Positions 36,346 through 45,993 of a DNA stretch of 64,000 bases are shown here, piece by piece. Under the pieces are notes generated by a model that saw only the letters and a list, made by a program, of their open reading frames with translations, ran no database searches and had not been told where the DNA came from. Origin of the DNA: DATJHM01 sp963777355 (lineage in GTDB: Bacteria; Chloroflexota; Ktedonobacteria; Ktedonobacterales; Ktedonobacteraceae); contig CAVZQK010000055.1 of assembly GCA_963777355.1 (NCBI GenBank), positions 186,001 to 250,000 on the forward strand. Direction: 5' to 3'. Made by a program: the position numbers and the translations under genes. Positions within the stretch are counted from its first letter, which is position 1. Each line of letters opens with the position of its first letter.

Positions 36346-38043
36346 ATGATGAACTCTACTCTAGCAATAACTGCCATTGCGGCCCGTCCTGACGACAACT
36401 GGCAACGCTATCTGTGGGATAGCTTGCTGGCAATTGCCGGAACGGCCCTAACGACGTTGATTCTCTTTACCTTTCATCTCTATCCGCTCATTCCCAATAT
36501 CTCGATTGTCTATCTGCTGGGTGTGCTCATTCTGGCAAGTACACGAGGTCGCTATGCGGCAATTATGGCTGCTATTCTCGCCTCGGTCTCCTTCGATTTC
36601 TTTCTGGTGCCGCCTATCTTTACATTCACTGTCTACCGGCCTGAAGAATGGCTAGCCCTCTTTGTCTTCCTGGTCGATGCCGTTTTAACGGGGCAACTGG
36701 CGGTTATGTTACGTCAACGTGCAGAGGCAGCGCGGCGGCAAGAGCAGGAGACGCGTATTCTCTACGATCTGGTACGCACTACGGCGGCCTCGGAAGGGCT
36801 TGAGCAACAATTGCAGAATCTGGCCGAATCGATCGTGACAGTGTTCAACTCCTGGGGGATTCGTGAATGCGCTCTCCTGCTACCGGATGCCCAGGGACAA
36901 CTGATAACCTATGCCCTGGCCCCACGGACGAAAGATCCGCAAAGTATCTCAAACGACGAACAGGCTGCGGCTAACCAGGTCTGGAAGACAGGAAAGGCGA
37001 TGGGCATCTACGAGATGGTCCTGGCCCATCCTTCCAGACAGGGCGGCATCTCGCGCATTGTACTCAATAGCGCAAACGCGCAAAAGGCCGCCCATATCCG
37101 TCTGATCCCCTTGAAGACGGGGCAGCGCGTGGTGGGTGTCCTGCGTCTGCGCATCTTTAGTGGTCCCCTGAGCTATGCCGAGGAGGCCCATCTGACGGAG
37201 GAGCAAGAACGCGCCGACCCGCGCACGACGTTCTTCTGGACCTTCCTGGACCAGGCAGTGGCTATTATAGAGCTAGCACGTTTGCGCCGAGAAAGTCTCC
37301 AGATTGAAGTCCTTCAAAAGACCGATGCGCTGCGGGCCGCTCTGCTTTCTTCGGTCTCACATGACTTACGGACGCCACTCTCGTCTATCAAAGCAGCGGC
37401 CAGCAGTCTCCAACAAGAGGATATCCACTGGGATGAAGAAGCACAGAGCAGCTTTGCCGCAACGATTGAAAGAGAGGCAGATCGTCTCAACCGCCTTGTC
37501 GGCAATTTGCTGGATATGTCGCGGATCGAAGGGGGAGCGCTTAAACCTGAAAAAGATTGGTACTCCCTCAACGAACTGATCGAAGATGTCTTGCAGAGGA
37601 TGCAGGCGCTTTTGAAAGATCGCCCCATCACTAAGGATTTGCAGCCAGACCTGCCGCTTCTTGATTTTGACTATATGCAAATTGACCAGGTACTGACGAA
37701 TCTCGTAGAAAATGCGGTCCGTTACACCCCGGCGGGCTCGCCACTTGATATCAGCGTGCAGCGCAAAAGCAAAGAGGTCTTGTTACAGATCGCGGACCGC
37801 GGCCCCGGTATTCCGGAGAAAGATCTAGAGCGCGTCTTTGATAAATTTTATCGCGTCAAACAAAAGACACAGGGCACAAACGGCTACCCGATGGGGACCG
37901 GGCTTGGCCTGGCGGTCTGTAAAGGACTGGTCGAAGCTAATGGAGGTCGTATCTGGGCCGAGGCACGTCAGGATGGCGGAGTCGTTTTTAAAATCGCGCT
38001 CCCACTGACACATATGGAATACAAGGATGAAGCGAATGAGTAA
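36346..38043 (+). CDS. kdpD: KdpD-type sensor histidine kinase, C-terminal half only
   Basis: About 565 residues from ATG 36346; the frame opens at 36217. Four hydrophobic segments at about 25-125 form the DUF4118 membrane module of KdpD (NISIVYLLGVLILASTRGRY, then SFDFFLVPPIFTFTV). A GAF-like region follows, then HisKA with phospho-acceptor His in SVSHDLRTPLSSIKA (about 338) and HATPase with NLVENAVRYTP (about 453), ADRGPGIPE and GTGLGLAVCKG (about 517). The large cytoplasmic KdpD-N and USP domains that normally precede the membrane part are missing and are encoded separately at 39522. The gene overlaps the KdpE-type gene, so the two form a two-component system probably answering K+ limitation or osmotic stress. 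Confidence 0.9.
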   Translation: MMNSTLAITAIAARPDDNWQRYLWDSLLAIAGTALTTLILFTFHLYPLIPNISIVYLLGVLILASTRGRYAAIMAAILASVSFDFFLVPPIFTFTVYRPEEWLALFVFLVDAVLTGQLAVMLRQRAEAARRQEQETRILYDLVRTTAASEGLEQQLQNLAESIVTVFNSWGIRECALLLPDAQGQLITYALAPRTKDPQSISNDEQAAANQVWKTGKAMGIYEMVLAHPSRQGGISRIVLNSANAQKAAHIRLIPLKTGQRVVGVLRLRIFSGPLSYAEEAHLTEEQERADPRTTFFWTFLDQAVAIIELARLRRESLQIEVLQKTDALRAALLSSVSHDLRTPLSSIKAAASSLQQEDIHWDEEAQSSFAATIEREADRLNRLVGNLLDMSRIEGGALKPEKDWYSLNELIEDVLQRMQALLKDRPITKDLQPDLPLLDFDYMQIDQVLTNLVENAVRYTPAGSPLDISVQRKSKEVLLQIADRGPGIPEKDLERVFDKFYRVKQKTQGTNGYPMGTGLGLAVCKGLVEANGGRIWAEARQDGGVVFKIALPLTHMEYKDEANE

Positions 38044-38785
38044 ACAGGGAGCACGTATTCTGGTCGTGGATGACGAGATAGAGATTATCCGCGTTTTGCG
38101 CCGCAGTCTCACGGCTCAAGGCTATCAGGTCTCTACAACAAATAACGGTGAAGAGGTGCTGGAGATATTGACACGCTATCGGCCCGACCTCCTGCTGCTT
38201 GATCTGGGCTTGCCGGGCATGAACGGATTGGAAGTCTGCCGCCAGATACGAGAAGTCTCGCAGGTACCAATTATCGTACTTTCGGTGCGCAACAGCGAAC
38301 ATGACAAGGTACAGGCGCTGGAGCTGGGTGCAGACGACTATATTGCCAAACCCTTCGGCATCCAGGAGGTTCTGGCACGGGTACGCGTGGCATTGAGACA
38401 TCTTGCGCAACTTCAGGCCCACACCAGCCTGCAAACACCCCTCATCCTCGGCGACTTAGAGGTCGATCTTTCGCAGAGGCTGGTCAAGCTTCAGGGAGAG
38501 ATCATCCAATTGACACCTACAGAATACGATCTTTTGAAAGTCTTTCTCACCCATCGGGGGAAAATATTGACGCGTCAGATGCTTTTACGGTTTGTATGGG
38601 GAGACAACGCCTCGTCGCGCTTGCATAGTCTCCACGTTTACATTGCTCAGTTAAGGCGCAAGATCGAGCCAGATATCAACCGTCCACGTTTTATTCTTAC
38701 CGTACCCGGTATTGGTTACCGTTTCAGCGAAGAAGAGGAAAAAGAGCACCAACCCGCAAATGCAATTGCAGATTCTGCCGGTTGA
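38036..38785 (+). CDS. kdpE: KdpE-type OmpR-family response regulator
   Basis: A 249-residue regulator. Receiver with acidic pair VDDE, phosphoacceptor Asp about 54 in LLLLDLGLPGMNG, and Lys in YIAKPFG; winged-helix output with LTPTEYDLLKVFLTHRGKIL and YIAQLRRKIE. Spacing from AAGGA favours 38036 over an ATG nine bases upstream. It overlaps the kinase gene by eight bases, indicating translational coupling. In other bacteria KdpE activates kdpFABC; no such pump genes occur in this window, so the target may instead be the KimA-like importer gene nearby. That is inference. Confidence 0.9.
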   Translation: MSKQGARILVVDDEIEIIRVLRRSLTAQGYQVSTTNNGEEVLEILTRYRPDLLLLDLGLPGMNGLEVCRQIREVSQVPIIVLSVRNSEHDKVQALELGADDYIAKPFGIQEVLARVRVALRHLAQLQAHTSLQTPLILGDLEVDLSQRLVKLQGEIIQLTPTEYDLLKVFLTHRGKILTRQMLLRFVWGDNASSRLHSLHVYIAQLRRKIEPDINRPRFILTVPGIGYRFSEEEEKEHQPANAIADSAG

Positions 38786-38926
38786 TGAGCAACACTTGTA
38801 GTAGTTATAAGGATAAGATATGGCCCCTATACGCCTTTTTGAGCAATTTCAAGCAATACGCAGAGTAATAAATAACGCTAGCAAAATGGTTGTGTTGATG
38901 GATAGGAGAAAGGAGGGTATACGGCT

Positions 38927-39340
38927 ATGCAGGGAGCACGCATCTTGCTAGTAGAAGATGACGAGGTTTTATGTGACCTGGTTCGCCGCAACCTCGAAGC
39001 ACGAGGCCACGAAGTCAGCATAGCTGGCGATGCCGAAAGTGCGATTGTCCATTTACAAAAAAATCATTTTGACCTGGTTATTCTGGACATTAATTTGCCG
39101 GATAGAACTGGCTGGGACGTGTTACGCAGTGCACAACGAGACCATCTGCTGCTCCCACAAACCATTGATGATCAGGCGGGGGTGCTCCCAGTGATTGTGC
39201 TCTCAGCCGTCAGAGTGAGCCTGACGCGTCTGGCAGAGTTTCACCCGCAGGCCTACCTGCCCAAACCTTTTCCAATGGATGCGCTATTGCGCATGGCAGC
39301 GGCGGCAGCGGTCCGGCGAGAAGCACATTTTACCGCTTAA
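38927..39340 (+). CDS. stand-alone response-regulator receiver protein
   Basis: A 137-residue CheY-like receiver: VEDDEVL near the N-terminus, phosphoacceptor Asp about 54 in LVILDINLPDRTGWDV, IVLSA and YLPKPFPMD at the end. There is an insert of about 15 residues (HLLLPQTIDDQAG) between helix 3 and the next strand. No output domain. AGGAGG precedes the start. Placement between KdpE and the KdpD sensor half suggests it modulates that pathway, but no sequence evidence proves this. Confidence 0.88.
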   Translation: MQGARILLVEDDEVLCDLVRRNLEARGHEVSIAGDAESAIVHLQKNHFDLVILDINLPDRTGWDVLRSAQRDHLLLPQTIDDQAGVLPVIVLSAVRVSLTRLAEFHPQAYLPKPFPMDALLRMAAAAAVRREAHFTA

Positions 39341-39521
39341 CCGCTGGTCATCCCTCTTTCCTGGACACATTTTTTAGGAAAGAGAAAACCATTGGTCGAG
39401 AGCTCATTGCGCACCCAATCTGTGAGGTGAAAGGGGATCGCTCGGTGGGTTCGCAACGTGTTTTTTAACGTAAGATCTATGGGCGAAAAAAATCCCTTAC
39501 AGATAGGGTAAACTGGTAGTA

Positions 39522-40850
39522 ATGAGCGAAAAATCAACTGATCAACAGCGCCAGGAAGAGGGCAGGCCCGATCCTGAAGAACTTCTCAGGCGCTACAACT
39601 TACGCGATAGCGACCATGAGCAAGACCTTTATGACAACGCGGCATACGTAACATCTACGAACATTGCCGATGATGATCAGCCTGTTCATCATCATCAGCC
39701 CGGAGAACGAGGACACCTGCGCGTCTACCTGGGAGCGGTAGCGGGTGCAGGCAAGACCTATGCCATGCTGAATGAAGGGGATCGCCGTAAAGCGCGTGGA
39801 ACCGATGTCGTGGTTGGTTTTGTGGAAACGCATAAACGTCTTCAGACTGAGGCACAATTAAAAGATCTTGAGGTAATTCCGCGCAAACAGATAACCTATC
39901 GTGGCGTAACGCTGGAGGAGATGGACACCGAGGCAATTATTGCACGCCAGCCCCAGCTCGTCCTGGTTGATGAGCTAGCTCATACGAATGTGCCGGGTTC
40001 AAAACATAATAAACGCTATCAGGACGTTGAGGAACTGCTGGACGCTGGAATCGATGTTGTAACCACGCTGAACATTCAACATCTTGAAAGCCTGAACGAT
40101 ATGGTCGCCAGTATCACGGGCGTCCGAGTACGCGAGACGTTACCGGATCGGATTCTGGACCAGGCCGACGAGGTAGAGCTGATCGATATCTCGCCGGTTG
40201 CCCTGCGCCAACGAATGAAACATGGCAATATTTATTCTGCCGAACGGATTGAACCAGCCCTCAACAATTTTTTTCGCGAGGGCAATCTTACCGCTCTGCG
40301 CGAACTGGCCCTGCGCCGGACAGCCGATAAGACCGAGTCCCAGCTTCAGCGCTATATGGACGAGCATCACATCGCCCAACTCTGGCCTGCCAGCGAGCGT
40401 GTCCTGGTCGGTTTTGATCATCGACCCCACTCCCGGCGCGTCATCCGTGACGCCTGGCGGCTCGCACACGGCCTCCACGCCGATCTGATCGCGGTCTATA
40501 TCGAACCCGTGGGCTATCTAGCCTTCACCAGTAAACTTATCGCCTTTCTCAAATTTGGTCAGAATCTGCGTAAGCAGCACGAGTTATCCCGGCAGCATCT
40601 CGAAGAACATGCCTTACTGGCTGAAGATCTGGGAGCGGAAGTCGTACGGCGGAGCAGCAGCAATATCGCCCAGACGCTGGTAGATATTGCTAAAGAGCGC
40701 CAGATCACACAGATCGTCCTGGGCCAGCCTACGCGCAGCCACTGGGAAGAGATGCTACGTGGCTCCATGATTAACAACCTGCTCCGCCTGAGCCAGGATG
40801 TGGATATTCATCTGGTCCCTCGCAGCAAAAAAACTGAAGACAAAGCATAG
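39522..40850 (+). CDS. KdpD N-terminal sensor protein (KdpD + USP domains, no kinase)
   Basis: A 442-residue soluble protein equal to the N-terminal half of KdpD. After a polar, His-rich stretch (HHHQPGERG) comes the KdpD domain with Walker A-like GAVAGAGKTYAMLNEGDRR (about 71) and Walker B-like LVLVDELAHTNVPGSKH (about 145), then NIQHLESLNDMVASITG. A universal-stress-protein domain begins near residue 293 (ERVLVGFDHRPHSRRVI) and ends in VLGQPTRSHWEEMLRGS. In full KdpD this part binds ATP and c-di-AMP and tunes kinase activity. Here it is its own gene, 45 bases upstream of the KimA-like importer. Together with the truncated kinase at 36346 it makes a split KdpD. Confidence 0.92.
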   Translation: MSEKSTDQQRQEEGRPDPEELLRRYNLRDSDHEQDLYDNAAYVTSTNIADDDQPVHHHQPGERGHLRVYLGAVAGAGKTYAMLNEGDRRKARGTDVVVGFVETHKRLQTEAQLKDLEVIPRKQITYRGVTLEEMDTEAIIARQPQLVLVDELAHTNVPGSKHNKRYQDVEELLDAGIDVVTTLNIQHLESLNDMVASITGVRVRETLPDRILDQADEVELIDISPVALRQRMKHGNIYSAERIEPALNNFFREGNLTALRELALRRTADKTESQLQRYMDEHHIAQLWPASERVLVGFDHRPHSRRVIRDAWRLAHGLHADLIAVYIEPVGYLAFTSKLIAFLKFGQNLRKQHELSRQHLEEHALLAEDLGAEVVRRSSSNIAQTLVDIAKERQITQIVLGQPTRSHWEEMLRGSMINNLLRLSQDVDIHLVPRSKKTEDKA

Positions 40851-40895
40851 AGACAGCGCTCAATAGACATCTAGAACAAGGAGCAACAGCAAATT

Positions 40896-43004
40896 ATGCA
40901 TCAGAACGAGATTGACAACTCAGATGATTATGATCTCCACTTACCCCCACCTGGGGAAGAGCGCAAGGGCAGTCATCCTGGAGATCTGCGTTATGTCATC
41001 GTGCGTTCTAACCATCCCACGTTAAAACACCTCGACTCTGGTGTTCTAGAGGCCACTGAAGAGGCAGAGGTCCCCAAGGAGGGGGCCGCCCGCGCAATCT
41101 ACTGGCTCAAGCGTCTGCTGATTGGTGTTCCGCTTACTACCGCCAGCGCCGAACAGGAACGGCTGACAAAATTTAAGGCCCTGGCGCTTCTCTCTTCAGA
41201 CGCCATCTCTTCCGTAGCCTTTGCCACCGAGGTTATCCTCCTCAACCTGGCATTAGGTGGACCTTCTCGTCTCTGGATCACCTTCCCCATCGCCCTGGTC
41301 ATTATTCTGCTGCTGGCTATCGTTGCACTTTCCTATCGCCAGACGATTCCAGCCTACCCCAACGGCGGCGGCTCGTATACAGTGGCACGAGAGAATCTTG
41401 GTCTGATTCCAGGCCTGGTTGCAGCGGCGGCCCTGCTCATAGATTATGTATTAAACGTTGCGGTCTGTGTTTCAGCCGGAGTCCAAAATCTCGCCTCGCT
41501 CTTTCCTGAACTCAATTCAACACTCATTATCGTGTCGCTGAACATCATCCTGATTACGCTCATTACGATCGTAAACCTGCGCGGCGTGCGTGAATCTGGC
41601 AATATCTTCGCCTTCCCAACCTATTTTTTTATTGTGAGCGCCAGTCTCTTGATCATCGTTGGCCTTTTCAAAGCCTTTGTTTTGTACCATCAACCCCTCA
41701 TCGGCCAGTTCGCACCTCTTCCCGGCTCCCAGGTCTTTGAACCGCTGACAATCTTCCTGGTCTTACGCGCATTCGCTACAGGCTGTACGGCGATGACGGG
41801 AGTGGAAGCTATCTCAAATGGCGTACCGATCTTCCGCAAGCCAGAAACGCGCAACGCGGCGACGACCCTGACCTGGATGGCAGTTATCCTGGGATCACTC
41901 TTCCTGGGTATCACCCTCTTAGCTATGACCTACGCCGTCGAGGCCAATGCGGCTGGCAATCCAACGGTGATTGCGCAGATTGCCCATGCGGTCTTTAATG
42001 GCCCACTGGCCTTCTTCTATCCCATCTTTCAACTTGCCGTCCTGGGTATCCTGACCCTTTCGGCTGAGACCAGCTATGCCGACTTTCCGCGTCTGGCCTC
42101 GCTGCTGGCGCGGGATCGTTTTTTGCCCAACCAGTTTGCTTTTCGCGGTGACCGATTGGCCTTCTCTGTGGGCATTACGGTCCTGGCTATCCTTGCCGCA
42201 CTCCTGCTGATCCTCTTTCAGGGCAGCACCGATCAATTGATTAACCTGTTTGCCGTGGGCGTCTTTGTGGCCTTTACGCTCTCGCAGGCGGGCATGGTCA
42301 TGCACTGGTGGCGTCTGCGAGCCTCAGCGAAAAACTGGCAGCGCAGTATTATGATCAATGGCCTGGGTGCTTTCACGACGGGACTGGTCACGCTGATTAT
42401 TGCCTCGATGAAGTTTCTAGAAGGGGCCTGGATTGTGGTCCTGCTGATTCCGCTTATCGTCCTCCTGTTTCTGGGCATTCATAAACATTATCAGAACTTT
42501 GAACGTGAGCGCACCACTGATATCCCGCTGCGTCCACAGGAGATTCACCATCGCCTGATCGTCCCCATTGATCGGCTAGATCGCGCCGCCATTCAGAGCC
42601 TCTCATATGCACGCTCTATCTCCCCGCACGTCACCGCCGTCCACATTATCTTCGATGGCGGCGAAGGGCAAGAGATCCGCCAGGCCTGGGAACAATGGCA
42701 GAAGCAGATGAGCAACAACGAGGAGATGCATCTCCTGCTGATCGAATCGCCCTACCGCTCGCTCTTTCAGCCGCTACTGGCCTACATCGACACGATCAGA
42801 CAACGCCATCCGGAAGAGACCGTCACGGTTATCCTGCCCGAATTCGTCGTTGCCCACTGGTGGGAATACCCATTGCACAATCAGACCGCTTTTCGTTTGA
42901 AAGCCGCCCTGCTCTTCCGGCCAGGCCTTATTGTCATCAATCTACCACAGCACATGCAAAACCGAGCACGTGCGACTGAAAGCCAGTTTCGACGCGTTGA
43001 ATAA
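40896..43004 (+). CDS. KimA-like APC-superfamily potassium importer
   Basis: A 702-residue permease with about twelve membrane segments from residue 90 to 530. The N-terminal part strongly resembles KimA/YdaO K+ importers: YWLKRLLIGVPL, then FKALALLSSDAISSVAFATEVIL, then YPNGGGSYTVARENLG and LLIDYVLNVAVCVSAGVQNL. The C-terminal about 170 residues form the soluble domain that in KimA binds c-di-AMP. Length is about 100 residues above the Bacillus protein, mostly at the N-terminus. It follows the KdpD sensor half by 45 bases on the same strand, so regulation and uptake of K+ are linked. Amino-acid transport is the alternative for this superfamily. Confidence 0.88.
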   Translation: MHQNEIDNSDDYDLHLPPPGEERKGSHPGDLRYVIVRSNHPTLKHLDSGVLEATEEAEVPKEGAARAIYWLKRLLIGVPLTTASAEQERLTKFKALALLSSDAISSVAFATEVILLNLALGGPSRLWITFPIALVIILLLAIVALSYRQTIPAYPNGGGSYTVARENLGLIPGLVAAAALLIDYVLNVAVCVSAGVQNLASLFPELNSTLIIVSLNIILITLITIVNLRGVRESGNIFAFPTYFFIVSASLLIIVGLFKAFVLYHQPLIGQFAPLPGSQVFEPLTIFLVLRAFATGCTAMTGVEAISNGVPIFRKPETRNAATTLTWMAVILGSLFLGITLLAMTYAVEANAAGNPTVIAQIAHAVFNGPLAFFYPIFQLAVLGILTLSAETSYADFPRLASLLARDRFLPNQFAFRGDRLAFSVGITVLAILAALLLILFQGSTDQLINLFAVGVFVAFTLSQAGMVMHWWRLRASAKNWQRSIMINGLGAFTTGLVTLIIASMKFLEGAWIVVLLIPLIVLLFLGIHKHYQNFERERTTDIPLRPQEIHHRLIVPIDRLDRAAIQSLSYARSISPHVTAVHIIFDGGEGQEIRQAWEQWQKQMSNNEEMHLLLIESPYRSLFQPLLAYIDTIRQRHPEETVTVILPEFVVAHWWEYPLHNQTAFRLKAALLFRPGLIVINLPQHMQNRARATESQFRRVE

Positions 43005-43128
43005 AATAACAGAATTAGAACAGCAGAAAATTTCGTCTGGCCTGTGGTCTGTCTTGCCATTCATGATCTTCCTTTTTGTGGGAAAAGACAGGATCAACAG
43101 CCGACCCTACGTTTCCAATAATTTTTAT

Positions 43129-43182
43129 AAAGGAAGTAGGTTCCTTTTTGAACTTGACTTACTTTTTGTTCTATGATAAACT
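43129..43182 (+). promoter_or_regulatory. promoter with adjacent inverted repeat
   Basis: TTGACT (43154-43159) and TAAACT (43177-43182) are 17 bases apart. Just upstream AAAGGAA and TTCCTTT (43129-43147) form a perfect 7-bp inverted repeat with a 5-base gap, a likely operator. It would drive the nitroreductase gene with a leader of about 200 bases. Confidence 0.6.
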
Positions 43183-43388
43183 ACAGAAAAGAAACAACAG
43201 GAAGCAATGTAAAGTTTTTTTGCGAGTGTGAGCAGCGTAGATCGTCAGCAAACAAAGGCGTTTTTCTGGACTAGCGGCTCTTCATGCTACAGTGGTTTCA
43301 CACAAATGGCAATCTTTGAAAGAGATAAAAGCGCTTTCATAACTGCCTATTTGAAACCAATTGAAGCGCAATTGAAAGGAATAACGTC

Positions 43389-44006
43389 ATGACAACCACA
43401 AATATTCTGCGCAAGCCAGCCGAGACTCAGCATCCTATCCACGAATTGATTAGCGAACGCTGGAGCCCACGGGCATTTTCCAGCCAACCCGTTGAGAAGG
43501 AAAAATTGCATAGCCTGTTCGAGGCTGCTCGCTGGGCCGCCTCAGGTGGAAATATGCAACCCTGGCATTTTCTTTTTGCCACCAATGAGAACGCGGAGGA
43601 CCACGCTCGCTTCGTATCTATCCTCAACGAACGCAACGCTGTCTGGGCTCAACACGCTCCCGTCTTGATTCTCGTAGTCGCAAAGCTGTACGAGATGCCT
43701 GGTAAAGAATATCTAAGTCTCTACGATACCGGTATGGCAACAGGTAATCTTGTGACCCAGGCTGTTGAACTGGGACTGAACACTCATCAGATGGGTGGCT
43801 TCTCAGCTGAGAAGGCGCGTGAAGAATTACATATTCCCGCAGGCTACGAGCCAATCACCGTAATCGCCGTTGGCTATCCAGGCAACCACGAGACCCTGCC
43901 AGACCATCTGCGCGAGCGCGAAGTGGCTCCTCGCACCCGCAAGAGCATTAATGACTTCGTCTTCGAGGGCGGCTGGGCGCAACCCGCTCCTGATGCCGAG
44001 GGATAA
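43389..44006 (+). CDS. nitroreductase-family FMN oxidoreductase
   Basis: A 205-residue flavoprotein. N-terminal FMN contact SERWSPRAFSSQPV, then FEAARWAASGGNMQPWHFL, and the dimer/FMN segment NLVTQAVELGLNTHQMGGF with AVGYPG near residue 160, as in the short nitroreductases acting with NAD(P)H. Substrate unknown. AAAGGA is eight bases before the start. It is monocistronic between an upstream promoter-operator and a downstream terminator. Confidence 0.92.
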   Translation: MTTTNILRKPAETQHPIHELISERWSPRAFSSQPVEKEKLHSLFEAARWAASGGNMQPWHFLFATNENAEDHARFVSILNERNAVWAQHAPVLILVVAKLYEMPGKEYLSLYDTGMATGNLVTQAVELGLNTHQMGGFSAEKAREELHIPAGYEPITVIAVGYPGNHETLPDHLREREVAPRTRKSINDFVFEGGWAQPAPDAEG

Positions 44007-44052
44007 AAGCGTCTACATCAGCATTTGTCTGAAAGTGCTATGAAAATGCCAG

Positions 44053-44103
44053 GAGAGGATTGCACATCTTTCTTTAGAAAGTGTACAACCCCCTCTTTTT
44101 TTA
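44053..44103 (+). terminator. rho-independent terminator
   Basis: A long imperfect stem (GAGAGG ... TTGCACA, CTTTC loop TTTA GAAAG, GTGTACAA ... CCCTC) followed by a T7 run, 46 bases after the nitroreductase stop. Confidence 0.8.
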
Positions 44104-44331
44104 TTGCTTGCAAGCGGCTTGAATTTCTGTGCCAGAGGAGTTAGCATTCTGAACAAATTGCCCATAAATATATAAAAGTTGCGTGCTTCCAGCCTTATTC
44201 ACACAGATGAGCAAGATGGCCTTATTATTTGGATCGCTCCGAGGCGTAATGGGATTAGAAAAATTGAAGCCTTGAAGCGGGTGACATCGAGCCCGAGAAG
44301 CTACATCTATCGAGAATGTGATAGATACCAA
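44101..44331 (-). pseudogene. possible gene remnant
   Basis: A 76-codon minus-strand frame whose C-terminal half (NKAGSTQLLYIYGQFVQNAN) reads like protein, while the first part does not. It has no convincing start or domain and its stop lies in the terminator region of the nitroreductase gene. It could be the end of a degraded secreted protein. Confidence 0.2.
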
Positions 44332-44377
44332 GGCGAGTGAACCACGGGATTATCCAGAAAGCATCCCACAATAAGCT

Positions 44378-45687
44378 CTAGCCTTTAGGGAGCGCTGCCT
44401 CCTGGGTTGCCCGGCCTATAAAAGGCTGCATCCGACTGGCAAGTTCGCGCAGACTGGTCTCGACAGTCGTGAGATCTTGCGCGACAGACGCATGAACCTT
44501 CAGCTCGGCGCAAAAGTCCGCCAATTCCACTAGCCGTTCGTGAATAATCACCCACGCTCCATAGCGATGCGGCAAGGGATGGCTGCCCAGGCGATAGGTC
44601 TCAAAGCTCGCGCCAGCATTCACTCCTGGCTCATGGGGACCAATTGGTAGCGTCGTCAACAGGATACCAATAGGCCGGATGACGGAGAACATCGTATCTA
44701 CAGCAATATCACTGAGCAGTTTGAACTCGGCCTCGCTCTCGCCGCCATGCAGGAAGAAACGGTTCAGGATACTCAATAGGGTCGCATAACTGGCATTAAA
44801 GAGGTTGGAAACGCCCGCAGTCACCGGCTCAGTAATCAGAATAGCCGCACCTGTATCGGCGGGTTGGCGCACAAAGGCAGGCTTGATTTTTCGGCTCGGC
44901 TCAAAGTTCGGGTCCTGCGCTTTCAGCTCCAGATACTCATTATACACCTGAAGGAATTTGCCATAGTGGGCATTCTGCCAGTCACCCCTGGCCCCTTCGC
45001 CCTCTTCAACAATCGTCTCTATGGCTTTTATAGCCGAAGCCAGATCGGTCACCGGAATAAGCTCTGGCCAGGAGAAATACTGCTGTGTCGCCTGAGCCTG
45101 GGGCGGACCGATAAAGATCTGCCCTGCCCCCTGTTTCGCAACCAGGTGGGCAAAGCCTTGCTCAATACCACGATACAGATGACCAACCGTTGCATACTCC
45201 TCTGGCTCAGGAACAAGATCCTGGCTCGTAATAATTACCGGTTGGCCCGGCTCTTCATTCACACTCCTGCCTTCTAAAAGGGCTGCATCTTCCCGCTCCA
45301 TGCCCTCTGGTCGCTCCAAAAAAGAAAGTGGAGCAAAGCATCTTTGCTGAAAGGTACCAGAGCTACAATTACTCCTGATGGGAAATATTTTGAGCGTTGC
45401 GGAAAGTTAGGACGGTTAAGATGGGCGCTGGACCCGATGGCCGAGAGCATATTGCTTGCAAGCGAAAGATGCAACATTTCTTGCGCGGCTACCGCTGAGA
45501 TCACGCGGTCCCAGCGCTCCATTGCCGCCAACTGTTCCGGCGTTACTCCCTCGCTCACATCGCGCTTCAAGCTAAAGACAGCAAACAAATACTCACACAT
45601 TAGCATATGTTCTAACTGTGAAGCTTGCCCCAGGAGAAAGAGCAGCTCTTCCCTATTTTCAATAATCAGCGGGTTTTCAGTAGTCAC
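44378..45687 (-). pseudogene. ferritin-like (VioB/iminophenyl-pyruvate dimer synthase-type) protein, frameshifted
   Basis: A GTG start at 45687 follows AAAAGGGG. The first 125 residues form a four-helix ferritin-like domain with metal ligands of the type EHMLMCEYLFAVF and AVAAQEMLHLSLASNML. Reading changes frame at the A6 run 45318-45323 on the plus strand; one extra base would join LHFLF to LERPEGMERED and continue for about 310 more residues to 44378 (EYATVGHLYRGIEQGF, HYGKFLQVYNEY, FNASYATLLSILNRFFLHG). The complete protein of about 436 residues matches the ferritin-like family found with VioB proteins. As written, two fragments result. Function in this organism is unknown. Confidence 0.82.
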
Positions 45688-45993
45688 AATTACCCCTTTT
45701 CTTCTATAGTGGATCTCTAAATTTCACAACCTTCCCTCTTTACCGCTCACGCACTTTTCCAGCATCGATGCTGAGTATACACTACCTCCCCACAATCTGG
45801 CTACTAGAAAAACGGGTAGGTTTTCTAGATTGGTTCACAACTCCCGCAGAGATCCAAAACCAAGAAAGCAACGTATATAGTAGCAAATAGTCCGGCTTTT
45901 ATCATCCGAAAGCAGTTATTCAGCCTCTCGTTTCTACAAACAGAGTCTGCTGGTAAAACTCCAAAAAGTCTTAGCAAAAGGATAAGAGAGAAT

